Of a stretch of DNA of 64,000 nucleotides, positions 26,580-37,657 are shown piece by piece. The notes beneath the pieces were generated by a model, which ran no database searches, was not told the DNA's origin, and was given only the letters and a program-made list of their open reading frames with translations. Positions within the stretch are counted from its first letter, which is position 1. Each line of letters begins with the position of its first letter. This stretch comes from Roseiarcus sp963737365. Its GTDB lineage: Bacteria; Pseudomonadota; Alphaproteobacteria; Rhizobiales; Beijerinckiaceae. The position numbers and the translations under genes were made by a program. The stretch covers positions 1 through 64,000 of the forward strand of contig CAVTSD010000007.1 of assembly GCA_963737365.1 (NCBI GenBank), in the 5' to 3' direction.

Positions 26580-27758
26580 TCAGCTCTCGAAGGGCAGTCC
26601 CGCATATTGTTCGGCGACCGCAGCTGCCGCGTTTTCCGATCGCAGGAGATGGTCGAATTCGCTGAGCTTGATCCGGGTCTCGAACGGGTCGTCGTCGGGG
26701 AAGACGTGCAGCAATTTGGTCAGCCACCAGGAAAAGCGCTCGGACGCCCAGACGCGTCTCAGCGCCATATCCGAATAGATCTCGAGATAGCGGTCGTCGC
26801 CCTTGAGAAAATGCGCGGCAAATGCGCGCTGAAGATAGAACACATCGGAGATCGCGAGGTTGAGGCCCTTTGCTCCCGTCGGCGGAACGATGTGCGCAGC
26901 GTCGCCCGCGAGAAGCAGCCGGCCGTAGCGCATCGGCTCGGCGACGAAGCTGCGGAGCGGCGCAACCGACTTTTCGATCGATGGCCCGGTCACGATCTTT
27001 CGCGCGACGTCATCCGGAAACCGTCCTTTCAACTCGTCCCAGAACTTCTCGTCCGGCCAGTCCTCGACCCGCGTGTCCAGGCCGCACTGGATGTAATATC
27101 GGCTCAGCATCGGATTGCGGAGCGAAGCGAGCGCGAAGCCTCGATCATGGCGGGCGTAGATGACCTCGCCGACTGGCGGCGTCTCCGACATGATTCCAAG
27201 CCAGCCGAAGGGGTAGGCGCGCTCGAAGATTCTCAGCACCGACTTCGGAATGCTCTGACGCGAGACGCCGTGGAACCCGTCGCAGCCGGCGACAAAGTCG
27301 CACTCGAGCGTCTCGGCGGCGCCTGCCTTGGTGTAAGTCACACGCGGCGCGGAGGTGGTCAGATCGTGGAGTTGGACATTCTCCGCTTCTTCGACGATGC
27401 GTCCGCCGTCACGTTCGCGGAGCCGGTACAACTCCTCGGTGATCGCGGTCTGCCCGTACGACCACATCGGCTTGCCCGTGTGCGTCTTGGTGTCGATGAG
27501 AACCGGATCGCGGTCCTGCCAGACGATGAAGGCCCCGTCATGCGCATGACCTTCGCGATCCATGCGTTCGCCGGCGCCCGAGTCCCGCAGCACCTGAACG
27601 GAGCCAAATTCGAGCACCCCGGCGCGGATGCGTTTCAGCACATAGGCTTTCGTCTGCCGCTCGATGACGACGCTGTCGATTCCATGCCCGTGCAGCAAAT
27701 GCGAGAGGAGCAGGCCAGCCGGGCCGCCGCCAATGATCGCGACTTGGGTCCGGCGCAT
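26580..27758 (-). CDS. pobA: 4-hydroxybenzoate 3-monooxygenase
   Basis: The 392-residue product matches PobA, the FAD/NADPH enzyme that hydroxylates 4-hydroxybenzoate to protocatechuate. Motifs: FAD-binding QVAIIGGGPAGLLLSHLL, VIERQT, CDFVAGCDGFHGVSR (the DG motif) and YGRLLLAGDAAHIVPPTGAKGLNLA (GD motif). RIRAGVLE and the C-terminal LSEFDHLLRSENAAAAVAEQYAGLP are typical of PobA proper. No pca genes or PobR-type regulator are next to it, so the downstream protocatechuate pathway must be elsewhere. It may have been acquired as a single gene. Confidence 0.96.
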   Translation of the reverse strand: MRRTQVAIIGGGPAGLLLSHLLHGHGIDSVVIERQTKAYVLKRIRAGVLEFGSVQVLRDSGAGERMDREGHAHDGAFIVWQDRDPVLIDTKTHTGKPMWSYGQTAITEELYRLRERDGGRIVEEAENVQLHDLTTSAPRVTYTKAGAAETLECDFVAGCDGFHGVSRQSIPKSVLRIFERAYPFGWLGIMSETPPVGEVIYARHDRGFALASLRNPMLSRYYIQCGLDTRVEDWPDEKFWDELKGRFPDDVARKIVTGPSIEKSVAPLRSFVAEPMRYGRLLLAGDAAHIVPPTGAKGLNLAISDVFYLQRAFAAHFLKGDDRYLEIYSDMALRRVWASERFSWWLTKLLHVFPDDDPFETRIKLSEFDHLLRSENAAAAVAEQYAGLPFES

Positions 27759-27859
27759 GACTTCATCCTCCCTCGCCGCGGCGAATGCGACGGCCGCCCC
27801 CTAACATCGCCGTTGCGGCTCGTCGAGCCCGCTCCCTGTAACCGGCTGAGGTCCGGCTT

Positions 27860-29269
27860 TCAGCTGCCAGCGCTAAGCCCGACGGCCTCGAGCGCGGTCG
27901 CCTGCCGATGCGCGACCGCGTCCTCGTCGAAGCCGGCGATCGCGTCCTCGTACATGCGGTGGAAGTTGAGCCGTGCGCCGAGGCGCAGGAACGCGCTGCC
28001 GAGGCCGATCGTCGCCCGTTCGAGAAACACGAATTCGCGCGGCACCGGCAGGCCGCCGCCCTCGGCCTTCAAGGCGCGCATCACCTGGCCGATCTCGCGC
28101 CGGCCATATTCCGACGGCTTGACGCCGTCGGCCGCGGTGCGCACGCGATCGTCGAGAATGGGCCCGCACATGAAGCGCGCCCAAAGGGTCATCGCGTCAG
28201 TCATGCCCGGCGTGAGCCTGGAGAAGCCCCACATCTCGAAGGCATCCGCAGTCCGCGCCTTATCGTTCGCCTCGAGCGCGCGATAAAGCTCGACCACGCC
28301 GCGCACAAACCGCGGTGGGAAGATGCGCACGCAGCCATAGTCGAACAGATTAACGCCGTCGACGCGGCGCATGTCCCCCTCGCCCGATGCGGCGACGGTA
28401 TAATTGCCGAGGTGCGGATCGCCGTGAATGACGCCGTAGCGCAGGAACGGGCGCCACCAGGCGTCAAACAGGCCGACAGCGATGGCGTCGCGCATGTCCT
28501 GGGGCGCGGTTTCGAACGCGGTGAGGGGCTCGCCCTCGAGCCATTGCATTGTGAGCAGGCGTCGGGTCGACAGGCTTTCCTCGACCCGCGGCACGCGCAC
28601 GAACGGGCGGTCTGCGAGCATAACGCGATAGAGCCGCGCGATCTTGGCCTCACGCTCGTAGTCGAGCTCTTCGCGGACCCGCTCCCGAATTTCGCGCGCC
28701 ATCTCGCGGGTGTCGATCGCCGCGCTCGCGCGCCGGTGAAGAGAGAACAGAAGGTCGAGATTGGAGAGATCGGTCTCCACCGCAGAGGCCATTTCGGGGT
28801 ATTGCAGCTTGCAGGCGAGGCGCTCGCCGCTCAGGCCCTGGGCTCGATGAACCTGCCCGAGCGATGCGGCCGCGGCCGGCTTGAGATCGAAATCGGCGAA
28901 ACGATCGCGCCAATTGGGCCCGAGCTCGGCTTGCATGCGCCGACGCACAAATGAGGCGCCCATCGGCGGCGCCTGCGACTGGAGCTTCGTCAGTTCGGCG
29001 GCGAAGTCGGATGGCACCGCGTCCGGGATGGTGGTCAGCATCTGCGCCACCTTCATCAGCGGGCCTTTCATCGAGCCCAGCGCGGAAGCGAGCGCCTTGG
29101 CGTCGCTCTCGCGCCCGCCCCCGCGTAAGCGATTAACGCCGACCTTGGCGGCGAATGTCCCGGCGTTGACGCCGAGACGCGCGTAGCGAGAAGCCCGTGC
29201 GCTCAGCCGATTGGCTTCGTTGTCCTGATCCAAACCAAAATCCCGCGGAGAGAGTCGGCAGAGAAGCAC
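27860..29269 (-). CDS. ABC1/UbiB-family atypical kinase
   Basis: A 469-residue protein of the ABC1 (AarF/UbiB/ADCK) family, ATP-binding proteins linked to quinone or lipid metabolism. Features: SMKGPLMKVAQMLTTIPDAVP (KxGQ motif with Ala replacing Gly), the Ala-rich loop PAAAASLGQVHRA, ACKLQYPEM with the conserved Lys, the invariant LDYEREA region, and YGVIHGDPHLGNYTV with the metal-binding residues. No C-terminal membrane helices are visible, so it is not classical UbiB. A TTG at 29233 is an alternative start. Its substrate is unknown. Confidence 0.9.
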   Translation of the reverse strand: MLLCRLSPRDFGLDQDNEANRLSARASRYARLGVNAGTFAAKVGVNRLRGGGRESDAKALASALGSMKGPLMKVAQMLTTIPDAVPSDFAAELTKLQSQAPPMGASFVRRRMQAELGPNWRDRFADFDLKPAAAASLGQVHRAQGLSGERLACKLQYPEMASAVETDLSNLDLLFSLHRRASAAIDTREMAREIRERVREELDYEREAKIARLYRVMLADRPFVRVPRVEESLSTRRLLTMQWLEGEPLTAFETAPQDMRDAIAVGLFDAWWRPFLRYGVIHGDPHLGNYTVAASGEGDMRRVDGVNLFDYGCVRIFPPRFVRGVVELYRALEANDKARTADAFEMWGFSRLTPGMTDAMTLWARFMCGPILDDRVRTAADGVKPSEYGRREIGQVMRALKAEGGGLPVPREFVFLERATIGLGSAFLRLGARLNFHRMYEDAIAGFDEDAVAHRQATALEAVGLSAGS

Positions 29270-29419
29270 ATATAGGGGACGGATCGATCAATTTCAGCCG
29301 CGATGACGAAATGCGGCGAAATGGCAATTTTTCCCAAGCGCCGCGCGCCTCGCTCGGCTAGCCAGACGGGGTTGCGAGCCCTGTCCTTTCGGCGCGAGCG
29401 GCGCGACATGGAGGACGAC

Positions 29420-29731
29420 ATGATCTTACGTGTGTGGCGCGGCTGGACGGCGCCGCAGAACGCCGACCGCTATGAGGAGCTCATCAGGGCGACGATCTTC
29501 CCCGGCCTTCTCGCGAGGGCGATCGCCGGACTGGAGGGGCTCGAACTCTTCCGCCGGCCGATCGAGAGCCAGGTCGAGTTCATGACCCTGATGCAATTCG
29601 CCTCGTGGGACGCCGTACAAGCCTTCGCCGGCTCGAACTGGGAGGTCTCGGTCGTGCCGCCTGCCGCCCGCGACGTGCTTGCTCGGTTCGACGAAAAGGC
29701 GATGCACTACGAGAATCGTGTCACGCGCTGA
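29420..29731 (+). CDS. Small dimeric alpha/beta-barrel protein (ABM-like)
   Basis: A 103-residue protein from ATG 29420, chosen because GGAGG lies six bases upstream; the frame is open from 29303. It reads MILRVWRGWTAPQNADRYEE, then a helix (LIRATIFPGLLARA), a strand with FRRPIESQVEFMTLMQFASW and a final helix. The layout is that of antibiotic-biosynthesis-monooxygenase-like ferredoxin folds, which form dimeric barrels and may act on small aromatic or haem substrates. No specific function can be assigned. Confidence 0.7.
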   Translation: MILRVWRGWTAPQNADRYEELIRATIFPGLLARAIAGLEGLELFRRPIESQVEFMTLMQFASWDAVQAFAGSNWEVSVVPPAARDVLARFDEKAMHYENRVTR

Positions 29732-29742
29732 GCCGCTAGCCC

Positions 29743-31576
29743 CTACGCCATCGTCTCAAGTTCAACGATCATGCGCTCGATCACCAAAAGGCCGATTGTC
29801 CAGAAGCCCGGATCCTTGGCGTCGAGGCCAAACGGCGCGAGCAGTTCGGAATAGGACCTCGATCCGCCGGCGGCGAGCATCGCCAGATAGCGCTCGGCGA
29901 AGCCATCGCTCGAGCGCTCGTAAACGCCGTAAAGCGAATTCACCAGGCAATCGCCGAACGCATAGGCGTAGACGTAGAACGGCGAATGAATGAAATGACC
30001 TATGTACGCCCAATAGGTCTCATAGCCGGGTCTCAACGCGATTGCGGGGCCGAGAACTCTCGAACTGCGTTTTCGTCCACAACTGGCTGATCTGCTCCGT
30101 CGTCAATTCGCCGTTGCGGCGCTCGAGATGAACGGCGCGCTCGAACTTATAGAACGCGATCTGGCGCACGACGGTGTTGAGCATGTCCTCAACCTTCGAC
30201 GCCAGCAGCGCCTTGCGCTCGGTCGTATCGGTGATCGTATCGAGCATCGAGCGGAAGGTCAGCATCTCGCCGAACACCGAAGCCGTTTCGGCGAGCGTCA
30301 GCGGCGTCGGCGCCATCAGCGGGCCGTTGACGCCGGCGAGCACCTGATGAACGCCGTGGCCAAGTTCATGCGCGAGCGTGGTCACGTCCCGCGGCTTGCC
30401 GAGGAAATTGACGAGGATATAGGGGTGCGAGGACGGCGTCGTCGGATGCGCGAAAGCGCCCGGCGCCTTCCCAGGCCTGACCGGCGCGTCGATCCAGCCT
30501 TCGTCGAAGAAACGCCGGGCGATATCGCCCATGCGCGGCGAGAACGCGCCATAGGCGTCGAGCACCATGTCGCGCGCGGTCTCCCACTTATAAATCCGTC
30601 GCGGCGCGTTCGGCAGCGGCGCGTTGCGGTCCCAATGGTCAAGCTGCGCCTTGCCGAACCAGCGAGCCTTCAGCGCGTAATAGCGATGCGAAAGGCGCGG
30701 ATAGGCGTCGGTGACCGCCTGAACCAGCGCCTCGACAACCTCGGGCTCGACCCGATTGGCGAGGTGGCGCAAGTCGGCGATGTCGTTGAACTTGCGCCAG
30801 CGATCGGAGGTCTCCTTGTCCTTCGCCAGCGTATTGGTGATGAGGGCGAAAAGACGAAGATTAGCGCCAAGCGTCGCGGCAAGCGCATTGGCCGCTGTTT
30901 CCCGGATCTTCGCGTCCGGATCCATCAGTTTGCCGAGCAGCGGCTCGAGCGTCAGGCTCTCGCCGTCAAAGTCGAACCTGAGCGCCGCCATCGTGTCGTC
31001 GAACAAGCGGTTCCAAGCCGCGGCGGCGCTAACCGATTTGTCGAGGAACAATCGTTCGAGGTCGTCTGCGAGTTGGTGCGGCTTCTCCTTGCGGATGTCC
31101 TCGAGCCAGGGGCGATAATAGCCGAGAGCCGGCGAGGCCATGGCGGCGTTCAACTTGGAATCGTCGAGACGATTGAGCTCGAGTTCGAAAAACAAGATGT
31201 CGCCAGCGAGCGCGGTCACGCGCTCCTGCGCATCGCCGTAGAATTTCGCAATGGCAGGATTGCTGGTGTCGGAGGCGTAGAGCAGGGAGGCATAAGCCAT
31301 GATGCGGCCGGTCAAATCCTGCAGCTGCTCGTAAGCTTTGACCGCAACGGCCAATGCCGCGCCTGCGTCATGCTGGCCGAGAAGCTGGCTGAGCTTGCCG
31401 CGATAGGCTTCGGCGAAGAGCTTGGCTTCCCGTTCGGCGCGCTCGAGATCGGCGCTGAAGCTGGGCGAGTCCATGCCTTCGTACAAATCCTGAAGGCGCC
31501 ATTCCGGCAGCGCGCCAAGGTCCGGGGCAGGGGAGGGCGACGAGGCGACATCGATGGAATGAAACTTCGAGCTCAT
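29743..31576 (-). pseudogene. pepF: M3-family oligoendopeptidase F, frame disrupted by one base
   Basis: Joined across one extra base, the product is about 610 residues, the usual length of alphaproteobacterial M3B oligoendopeptidase F. The zinc site is intact: LAHELGHGVHQVLAG (HExxH) followed by Glu in LAETASVFGEML. The upstream frame ends QISQLWTKTQFE and then reads off into a stop at 30020, while the next frame continues VLGPAIALRPGYETYWAY... to 29743. The extra base is an A on the coding strand at about 30058, within a CT-rich stretch. Because the catalytic residues lie before the shift, a product lacking about 100 C-terminal residues would still be made. Start: ATG 31576. Confidence 0.88.
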
Positions 31577-31745
31577 CAACCAAGCCTTTGTGTTAGCCCG
31601 CCGCTAACGCTTCACGATGGTTTGACGACCACGCGCGGCGCTTTTTCGGGGACCGTGGGTCGGAACGGGACGCCATTAACATCGCATTTACCGTGATGCC
31701 ACAATGTGGCGCAATGCGTGGGCTCAAAGGCCGCCACGGGGGACG

Positions 31746-33236
<1,491 letters not shown>

Positions 33237-33409
33237 TGCAGGCGAAGCGGCGGCGGGTGCCCATGATGAACATGTCTGCTCAACCTCGTCCTGAAGAGCG
33301 GAGCCTCGAGCGACGCGTCTCGAAGGACGCTCCGGCGAGCGCCAGCTGTGCCCAAAATGTTTTCGAGACGCCTCGCTTTCATGCGGCTTCTCAGAATGAG
33401 GTCTGTGGA

Positions 33410-35185
33410 ATGTGGCGCGGGCTCCTGCTGTTGGGCTTGAGCGCGGTGGCGATTGCTTGCTCCGCGAGCGTCGCGTTTGCTGATCCTTTGCCGTTCCTCT
33501 CGCCTGAGGCGGCGCCGAGCTTCGGCGACCTTGCCGACGCGAGCCCATTGCTCGCTGTATTCACCGCGAACGCCATTCGAAGTCCGGATCTGGACCTCGC
33601 CACGTTTTCGGAGCCGAAGTTCGACCTCGCGGCAGGGCAAGCGCCAGCTGCATCCGCCCCTTCATTTCTGGATCGCTTCGCTTCCGCTCGCGATGACGGC
33701 GGTCGCTCGACCGAAACTCCGAAGGCGTTGGAGCCAGCGGCGTCAGACATCCCGCCGCCCGTCGCCTACGACCCGACCGTCGGCCCCCCGCTATCGCCGA
33801 CGCAAACCGCGCTCAGGGCATCGCTCGAAAAACTCGTCGCGCGCGACGATCGCCGCAATCCTCTCGGCTCAGGCGACTGGCGCGCGGCGCGCGGAGCGAT
33901 CGCGGCCTTCTACGCCAGGCGCTTCTATGCGCCGGTATGGGTCAGCGAGAAGGGCCTGACCGACGCGGGACGCTCGGCGCTCACCCAACTCAAGCGCGCG
34001 CCCGACGACGGCCTCAATCTGTCCGCTTTCGCCCTGCCGCGCGAACGCGGGCCGAGCGCTGATTCGGAAGCGATCGCCGAAGCCGAAACAACCATCGCTT
34101 CCGCGGTGGTCGCCTATGCCGCGCAGGCGAGCGGGTCGCGCGTTCCGCCGTCCCATGTCTCGCCGCTCATTTTCGCGACGCCCCGCGTCGCCGATCCCGG
34201 CGTTGCTCTTGCTGAAACGGCCATGGCTGCGGATCCGGCGAAGCGGCTCGCCGACTTCAACCCGCCGCAGCGGGGCTATCGCGCGCTGCGTGACGAACTC
34301 AAGCGCCTGGAGAACCCAGCTGTCGCCGAACGAAGCTTCCGTGTTCTCAACGCGGACCTTGACGCCGATCCGCCGCTTGATCTTCAGGACGAGGGGGCTT
34401 CGCAGCGAACGAAGCGGGCCCTCAACGCTCACATCCATAAAGCCTCCATCAGCGCCGCCTCCGTCGGCGCCGCGGCGCGTGAGCGGGCGGCGATCCTCGC
34501 GAATATGGAGATGTGGCGTTGGGAGCCGCGCGACATGGGCGAAAGGCGGATCGAGGTCAATCTCGCCGATTTTTCCGTGGCTGTGCTCGAAGGCGACCAG
34601 GTCATCCATGAGGCGCGCGTCGTCGTCGGCAAGCCGGAGACGCCGACGCCGATTTTCTCCGACGTCATGCGCTACGTGCTCATCAACCCGTCGTGGCAGG
34701 TGCCCGATTCGATCATCAAGAAGGAGATGGCCTCGAAGCTCGGCGCTTTGAGCCGGCGCGGCTACGAGGTGAAAACCGTCGGCGGCCGGGTCACGGTCCG
34801 CCAGTTGCCCGGTGAGGACAATGCGCTGGGCCGGTTTGCGTTCATGTTTCCGAACGATCACGCGATCTATCTGCACGACGCCCCGTCGAAGGACCTGTTT
34901 GACGAAGAAACCCGCGCCTTCAGCCATGGCTGCATTCGCGTCGAGGATCCGCAAAGCCTGGCGGTGCTCGTTCTTGGCGGCGAATCAACTGGCTGGACGG
35001 ATGAGCGAATCGAGGCGGCGATCGGAGGAAAAGAGCGAACAGTGTTTCTCCCCCGACCGCTCCCTATTCACATCGAGTACTTCACTGATTTCGTTGATGA
35101 ATTCGGCGAGATCAAAGAGCGGCCGGACGTGTACGGGCTGACCCGCAAGGTCGAGGCCATACTCGCCCGGGCAAGTCAAGATTGA
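33410..35185 (+). CDS. L,D-transpeptidase, YcbB/LdtD type
   Basis: A 591-residue exported enzyme: signal peptide MWRGLLLLGLSAVAIACSAS-VAFA, a scaffold region with FYARRFYAPVWVSEKGLTDAGRS (the YcbB substrate-side domain), and the YkuD catalytic domain RIEVNLADFSVAVLEGDQV, RVVVGKPETPTPIFSDVM, INPSWQVP and the active site FSHGCIRVEDP with Cys. It forms 3-3 peptidoglycan cross-links and/or attaches proteins. The frame is open from 33236, but the signal peptide sets the start. The next gene encodes a MepK/YcbK-like protein, the same pairing (ycbB-ycbK) found in E. coli. Confidence 0.9.
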   Translation: MWRGLLLLGLSAVAIACSASVAFADPLPFLSPEAAPSFGDLADASPLLAVFTANAIRSPDLDLATFSEPKFDLAAGQAPAASAPSFLDRFASARDDGGRSTETPKALEPAASDIPPPVAYDPTVGPPLSPTQTALRASLEKLVARDDRRNPLGSGDWRAARGAIAAFYARRFYAPVWVSEKGLTDAGRSALTQLKRAPDDGLNLSAFALPRERGPSADSEAIAEAETTIASAVVAYAAQASGSRVPPSHVSPLIFATPRVADPGVALAETAMAADPAKRLADFNPPQRGYRALRDELKRLENPAVAERSFRVLNADLDADPPLDLQDEGASQRTKRALNAHIHKASISAASVGAAARERAAILANMEMWRWEPRDMGERRIEVNLADFSVAVLEGDQVIHEARVVVGKPETPTPIFSDVMRYVLINPSWQVPDSIIKKEMASKLGALSRRGYEVKTVGGRVTVRQLPGEDNALGRFAFMFPNDHAIYLHDAPSKDLFDEETRAFSHGCIRVEDPQSLAVLVLGGESTGWTDERIEAAIGGKERTVFLPRPLPIHIEYFTDFVDEFGEIKERPDVYGLTRKVEAILARASQD

Positions 35186-35236
35186 ACAGGGGCGGCTATC
35201 GAGCTATACGCGGAATAGATCGCTTTTTGCCTTAAC

Positions 35237-35254
35237 TGTGACGCAAGCGTCACA
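35237..35254. promoter_or_regulatory. Dyad TGTGACGC-AA-GCGTCACA
   Basis: Two perfect 8-base arms separated by two bases lie 50 bases after the L,D-transpeptidase stop and 126 bases before the MepK-like gene. No T run follows, so it looks more like a protein-binding site than a terminator; TGTGAC-N-GTCACA halves recall CRP/FNR-family sites with shorter than usual spacing. Confidence 0.45.
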
Positions 35255-35379
35255 ATGCGAACAAGGAGCGCCGGGACGGCGCTCAGGAGGTCGCGGTAGG
35301 TCGGCGCGAGAGGCCGGCAAAAGCGTAAGCGTCGGGGATCGATTGAGCACAGTCTGCCGGCTTCGCCGTCGGCGACGAC

Positions 35380-37101
35380 GTGTCGGGGAAGGATGGGTTA
35401 TTGGCGGGTTTTAACCTGAGCAAGTGCGCGAGCCGCGGCGGAGCGGCAGCGCACATGGTGGTGGCGGCGGCATTCACGCTGGCCTGGCTGGTTCCGAACT
35501 CGACCGAGTCGGCGGTCGCCAACGGCGACACGCGGACCGTGATCCTCTCGGACCAGCACACCAATGAATCGGGCTCGTTCACCTTCATGGTCAACGGCGT
35601 CTATGACCAGGCGGTGCTCGACAAACTGAACTGGTTCTGCCGGGATTGGCGGCTCAACGAGCAGACCCGGATGGACCCGCATCTTTTCGACATCATCTGG
35701 GAAGTCTATCGCGAGTCCGGGTCGACGCAGCCAATTGACGTTCTGTCCGGCTACCGTTCGCCACAGACCAACGCGATGCTGCGCCGCCGATCCCGGCAAG
35801 TGGCCGAGCATTCGCAGCATATGCAGGGCAAGGCGATCGACGCGCATTTTCTTGACGTCAGCACCGCGCGTATTCGCGATATCGCCATGCGCGCACAGGC
35901 CGGCGGCGTGGGCTTTTATCCGACCGGCAACACCCCCTGGGTGCATATCGACAGCGGGTCTGTCCGGTATTGGCCGAAAATGAGCCGCGACGCGCTCACT
36001 CGGTTGTTTCCCGACGGAAAGACCGTGTTCATTCCCGCCGACGGTCAGCCAATGCCCGGCTATGAGCAGGCGCGGGCCGAGATCGAAGCGCGCGGCGGCG
36101 ACGTGCAGGTGGCTCGTGGCGGCGGAATCGGGGGGCTGTTCTCCTGGCTGTTTGGCGGCGGCGGCGCCGACGACGCGGAGGAGTCGGGCGGCCAAGAAGC
36201 GACGACGGCGACCGCCAGCGTCGGTGGAGCGCGCGGCGGCCGCAATGGCGGCGGCTATCAGGCGCCCGAGCCGCAGGTCGAGGTCGCCGCCGTCGGGCCG
36301 GAAGCGGTCGCCAAGGCGAAGCGCGATTTGCCGACAGGTCAGGCTTACGCCAGCGCGCCAGAACCTGCGCTGGCCGCCAAACCTCAGGCGCCCGATTCCG
36401 GGCCGGAGGCGGTAGCGAAAGCCAAGCGTAATCTGCCGACCGGGCCGACTTATGCCAGCGCTCCCGAGACAGCGCCGACGCCGCCAGTCAAGCCGCAGGC
36501 TGTCGCTGAACTTGAGCAGACCAATGTGGCCAGCGACGCCGTTCCAGACACCCCGGCGGGGCCGAAATTCATCGCGCCGCTGCCGCCGCGCAAGCCAGCT
36601 GATCTCGCAGCGCTCGCGTTCGCCAGCGCCCCCATGCCGCCAACGCGTCCGGCGGATCTCATCCTCGCCTCAAAGACCGATGCAAGCTTAGAGGGGAACT
36701 CCACTCTTGGCCTTGTGTCGAATAAGGCATTCGGCCCCGCCCTCCCGCGGGGGCTGCCGAAGGTGATCACGGCAGGCGTCGACCGTGCGCCGACCGGCGC
36801 GCTTGCGCTGGCTGACGCCTCTTTCGAGCGCAAATATGATGACGACGCGCTTCTCGCGCGGGCCGCTGAACTCACGGCGCCTCTGCCGCCCATGCCCATC
36901 GCCGACGTCGTTGCTGCCGTGGCGCCGAACCCGCCATCGGCCACGCCCGACGCGTCGGCGGTCCAGCCGAAGCAGCAGGGATGGGTTTCGCGCGCCGCTG
37001 CGGCAGCGGGTGAAGACTTCGCCCAATTGTTCGGCGGCGTCTTCAAAACCGCCGCGCCGGCTGAGACAGACCCCGACGAACTCCGGGCTTCGCAGCAATA
37101 G
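35380..37101 (+). CDS. DUF882/YcbK (MepK-like) murein endopeptidase with long disordered tail
   Basis: A 573-residue exported protein. After a hydrophobic signal segment (MVVAAAFTLAWLVPN) comes the M15-like DUF882 domain (about residues 45-200) with zinc-site residues in EHSQHMQGKAIDAHFLD and TPWVHIDSGSVRYWP. In E. coli MepK cuts 3-3 cross-links made by L,D-transpeptidases, which agrees with the neighbouring gene. The remaining ~370 residues are Ala/Pro-rich and probably disordered, with a Gly-rich patch and a duplicated segment GPEAVAKAKR[DN]LPTG. The start (GTG 35380) is uncertain; TTG 35401 is possible. Confidence 0.85.
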   Translation: MSGKDGLLAGFNLSKCASRGGAAAHMVVAAAFTLAWLVPNSTESAVANGDTRTVILSDQHTNESGSFTFMVNGVYDQAVLDKLNWFCRDWRLNEQTRMDPHLFDIIWEVYRESGSTQPIDVLSGYRSPQTNAMLRRRSRQVAEHSQHMQGKAIDAHFLDVSTARIRDIAMRAQAGGVGFYPTGNTPWVHIDSGSVRYWPKMSRDALTRLFPDGKTVFIPADGQPMPGYEQARAEIEARGGDVQVARGGGIGGLFSWLFGGGGADDAEESGGQEATTATASVGGARGGRNGGGYQAPEPQVEVAAVGPEAVAKAKRDLPTGQAYASAPEPALAAKPQAPDSGPEAVAKAKRNLPTGPTYASAPETAPTPPVKPQAVAELEQTNVASDAVPDTPAGPKFIAPLPPRKPADLAALAFASAPMPPTRPADLILASKTDASLEGNSTLGLVSNKAFGPALPRGLPKVITAGVDRAPTGALALADASFERKYDDDALLARAAELTAPLPPMPIADVVAAVAPNPPSATPDASAVQPKQQGWVSRAAAAAGEDFAQLFGGVFKTAAPAETDPDELRASQQ

Positions 37102-37234
37102 GCTAAGCCGGCGCTCAGTCGCCGTGGCGCTGTAGGCGCGGTCGACCCAAATGCAATCTGTTCCATCTACAGGCCGGCCCTAATCCCCCGACATGGTCCC
37201 GGATCGCCATCAGCCGAGCCGAAACATCTCGTTG

Positions 37235-37657
37235 TTACTTCCAAACTAGGTTAAGAAATTCATCTAAGCCTGTTGCCGTTTCAACGTAAAGTTCGACAGC
37301 CCGGCGCGTTCTGTTGGCATCTTCTCCCCACAACGCTATTTGCGGCAACCCCGCTGGGTTCTTTAGAAAAAGGCCATAACATCCAGCGCGGCCAGCGATA
37401 AGGAAGATAGGATGCTGCGTCGTGCCCGCGGCCGCGTGCTCTTCCTTAAGTTTTTTCGATAGTTCGTTAGCCTCGTGACTCCCAATAGCAATCACAGCAT
37501 TCTGGGCAACGGCCTGGGCTTCGGCGCTCCATGCTGAATCAGTAAGCACGATAGCGCGTCGGAACGGGTGTTCTGATCCACCCTTTCGATCAATCACATC
37601 GCGAAGCGCTTCGGCAACAGGCCTATCAAGCAGCTCAGCCGGGATTTCGATTACCGG
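37235..37657 (-). pseudogene. C-terminal module of the TIR protein, out of frame
   Basis: On the minus strand, a frame opens at PVIEIPAELLDRPVAEALR (just after an in-frame stop at 37660) and runs 140 codons to LNLVWK. Its strand/helix alternation (AIVLTDSAW, NAVIAIGSHEANELSKKL, HPIFLIAGRAGCYGLFLK, QIALWGED, a final amphipathic helix) looks Rossmann-like. It follows the TIR ORF with a one-base shift; dropping the A at 37658 joins them as MIV-PVIEIPAELL. Read alone, the only candidate start is a GTG at 37597 without a Shine-Dalgarno. I do not recognise the domain. Confidence 0.65.

Noticed and set aside
26130..28286. 718-codon open frame on the plus strand across pobA
   Set aside because: It runs antisense to pobA and the ABC1 kinase, both clear by motif; the translation has no domain.
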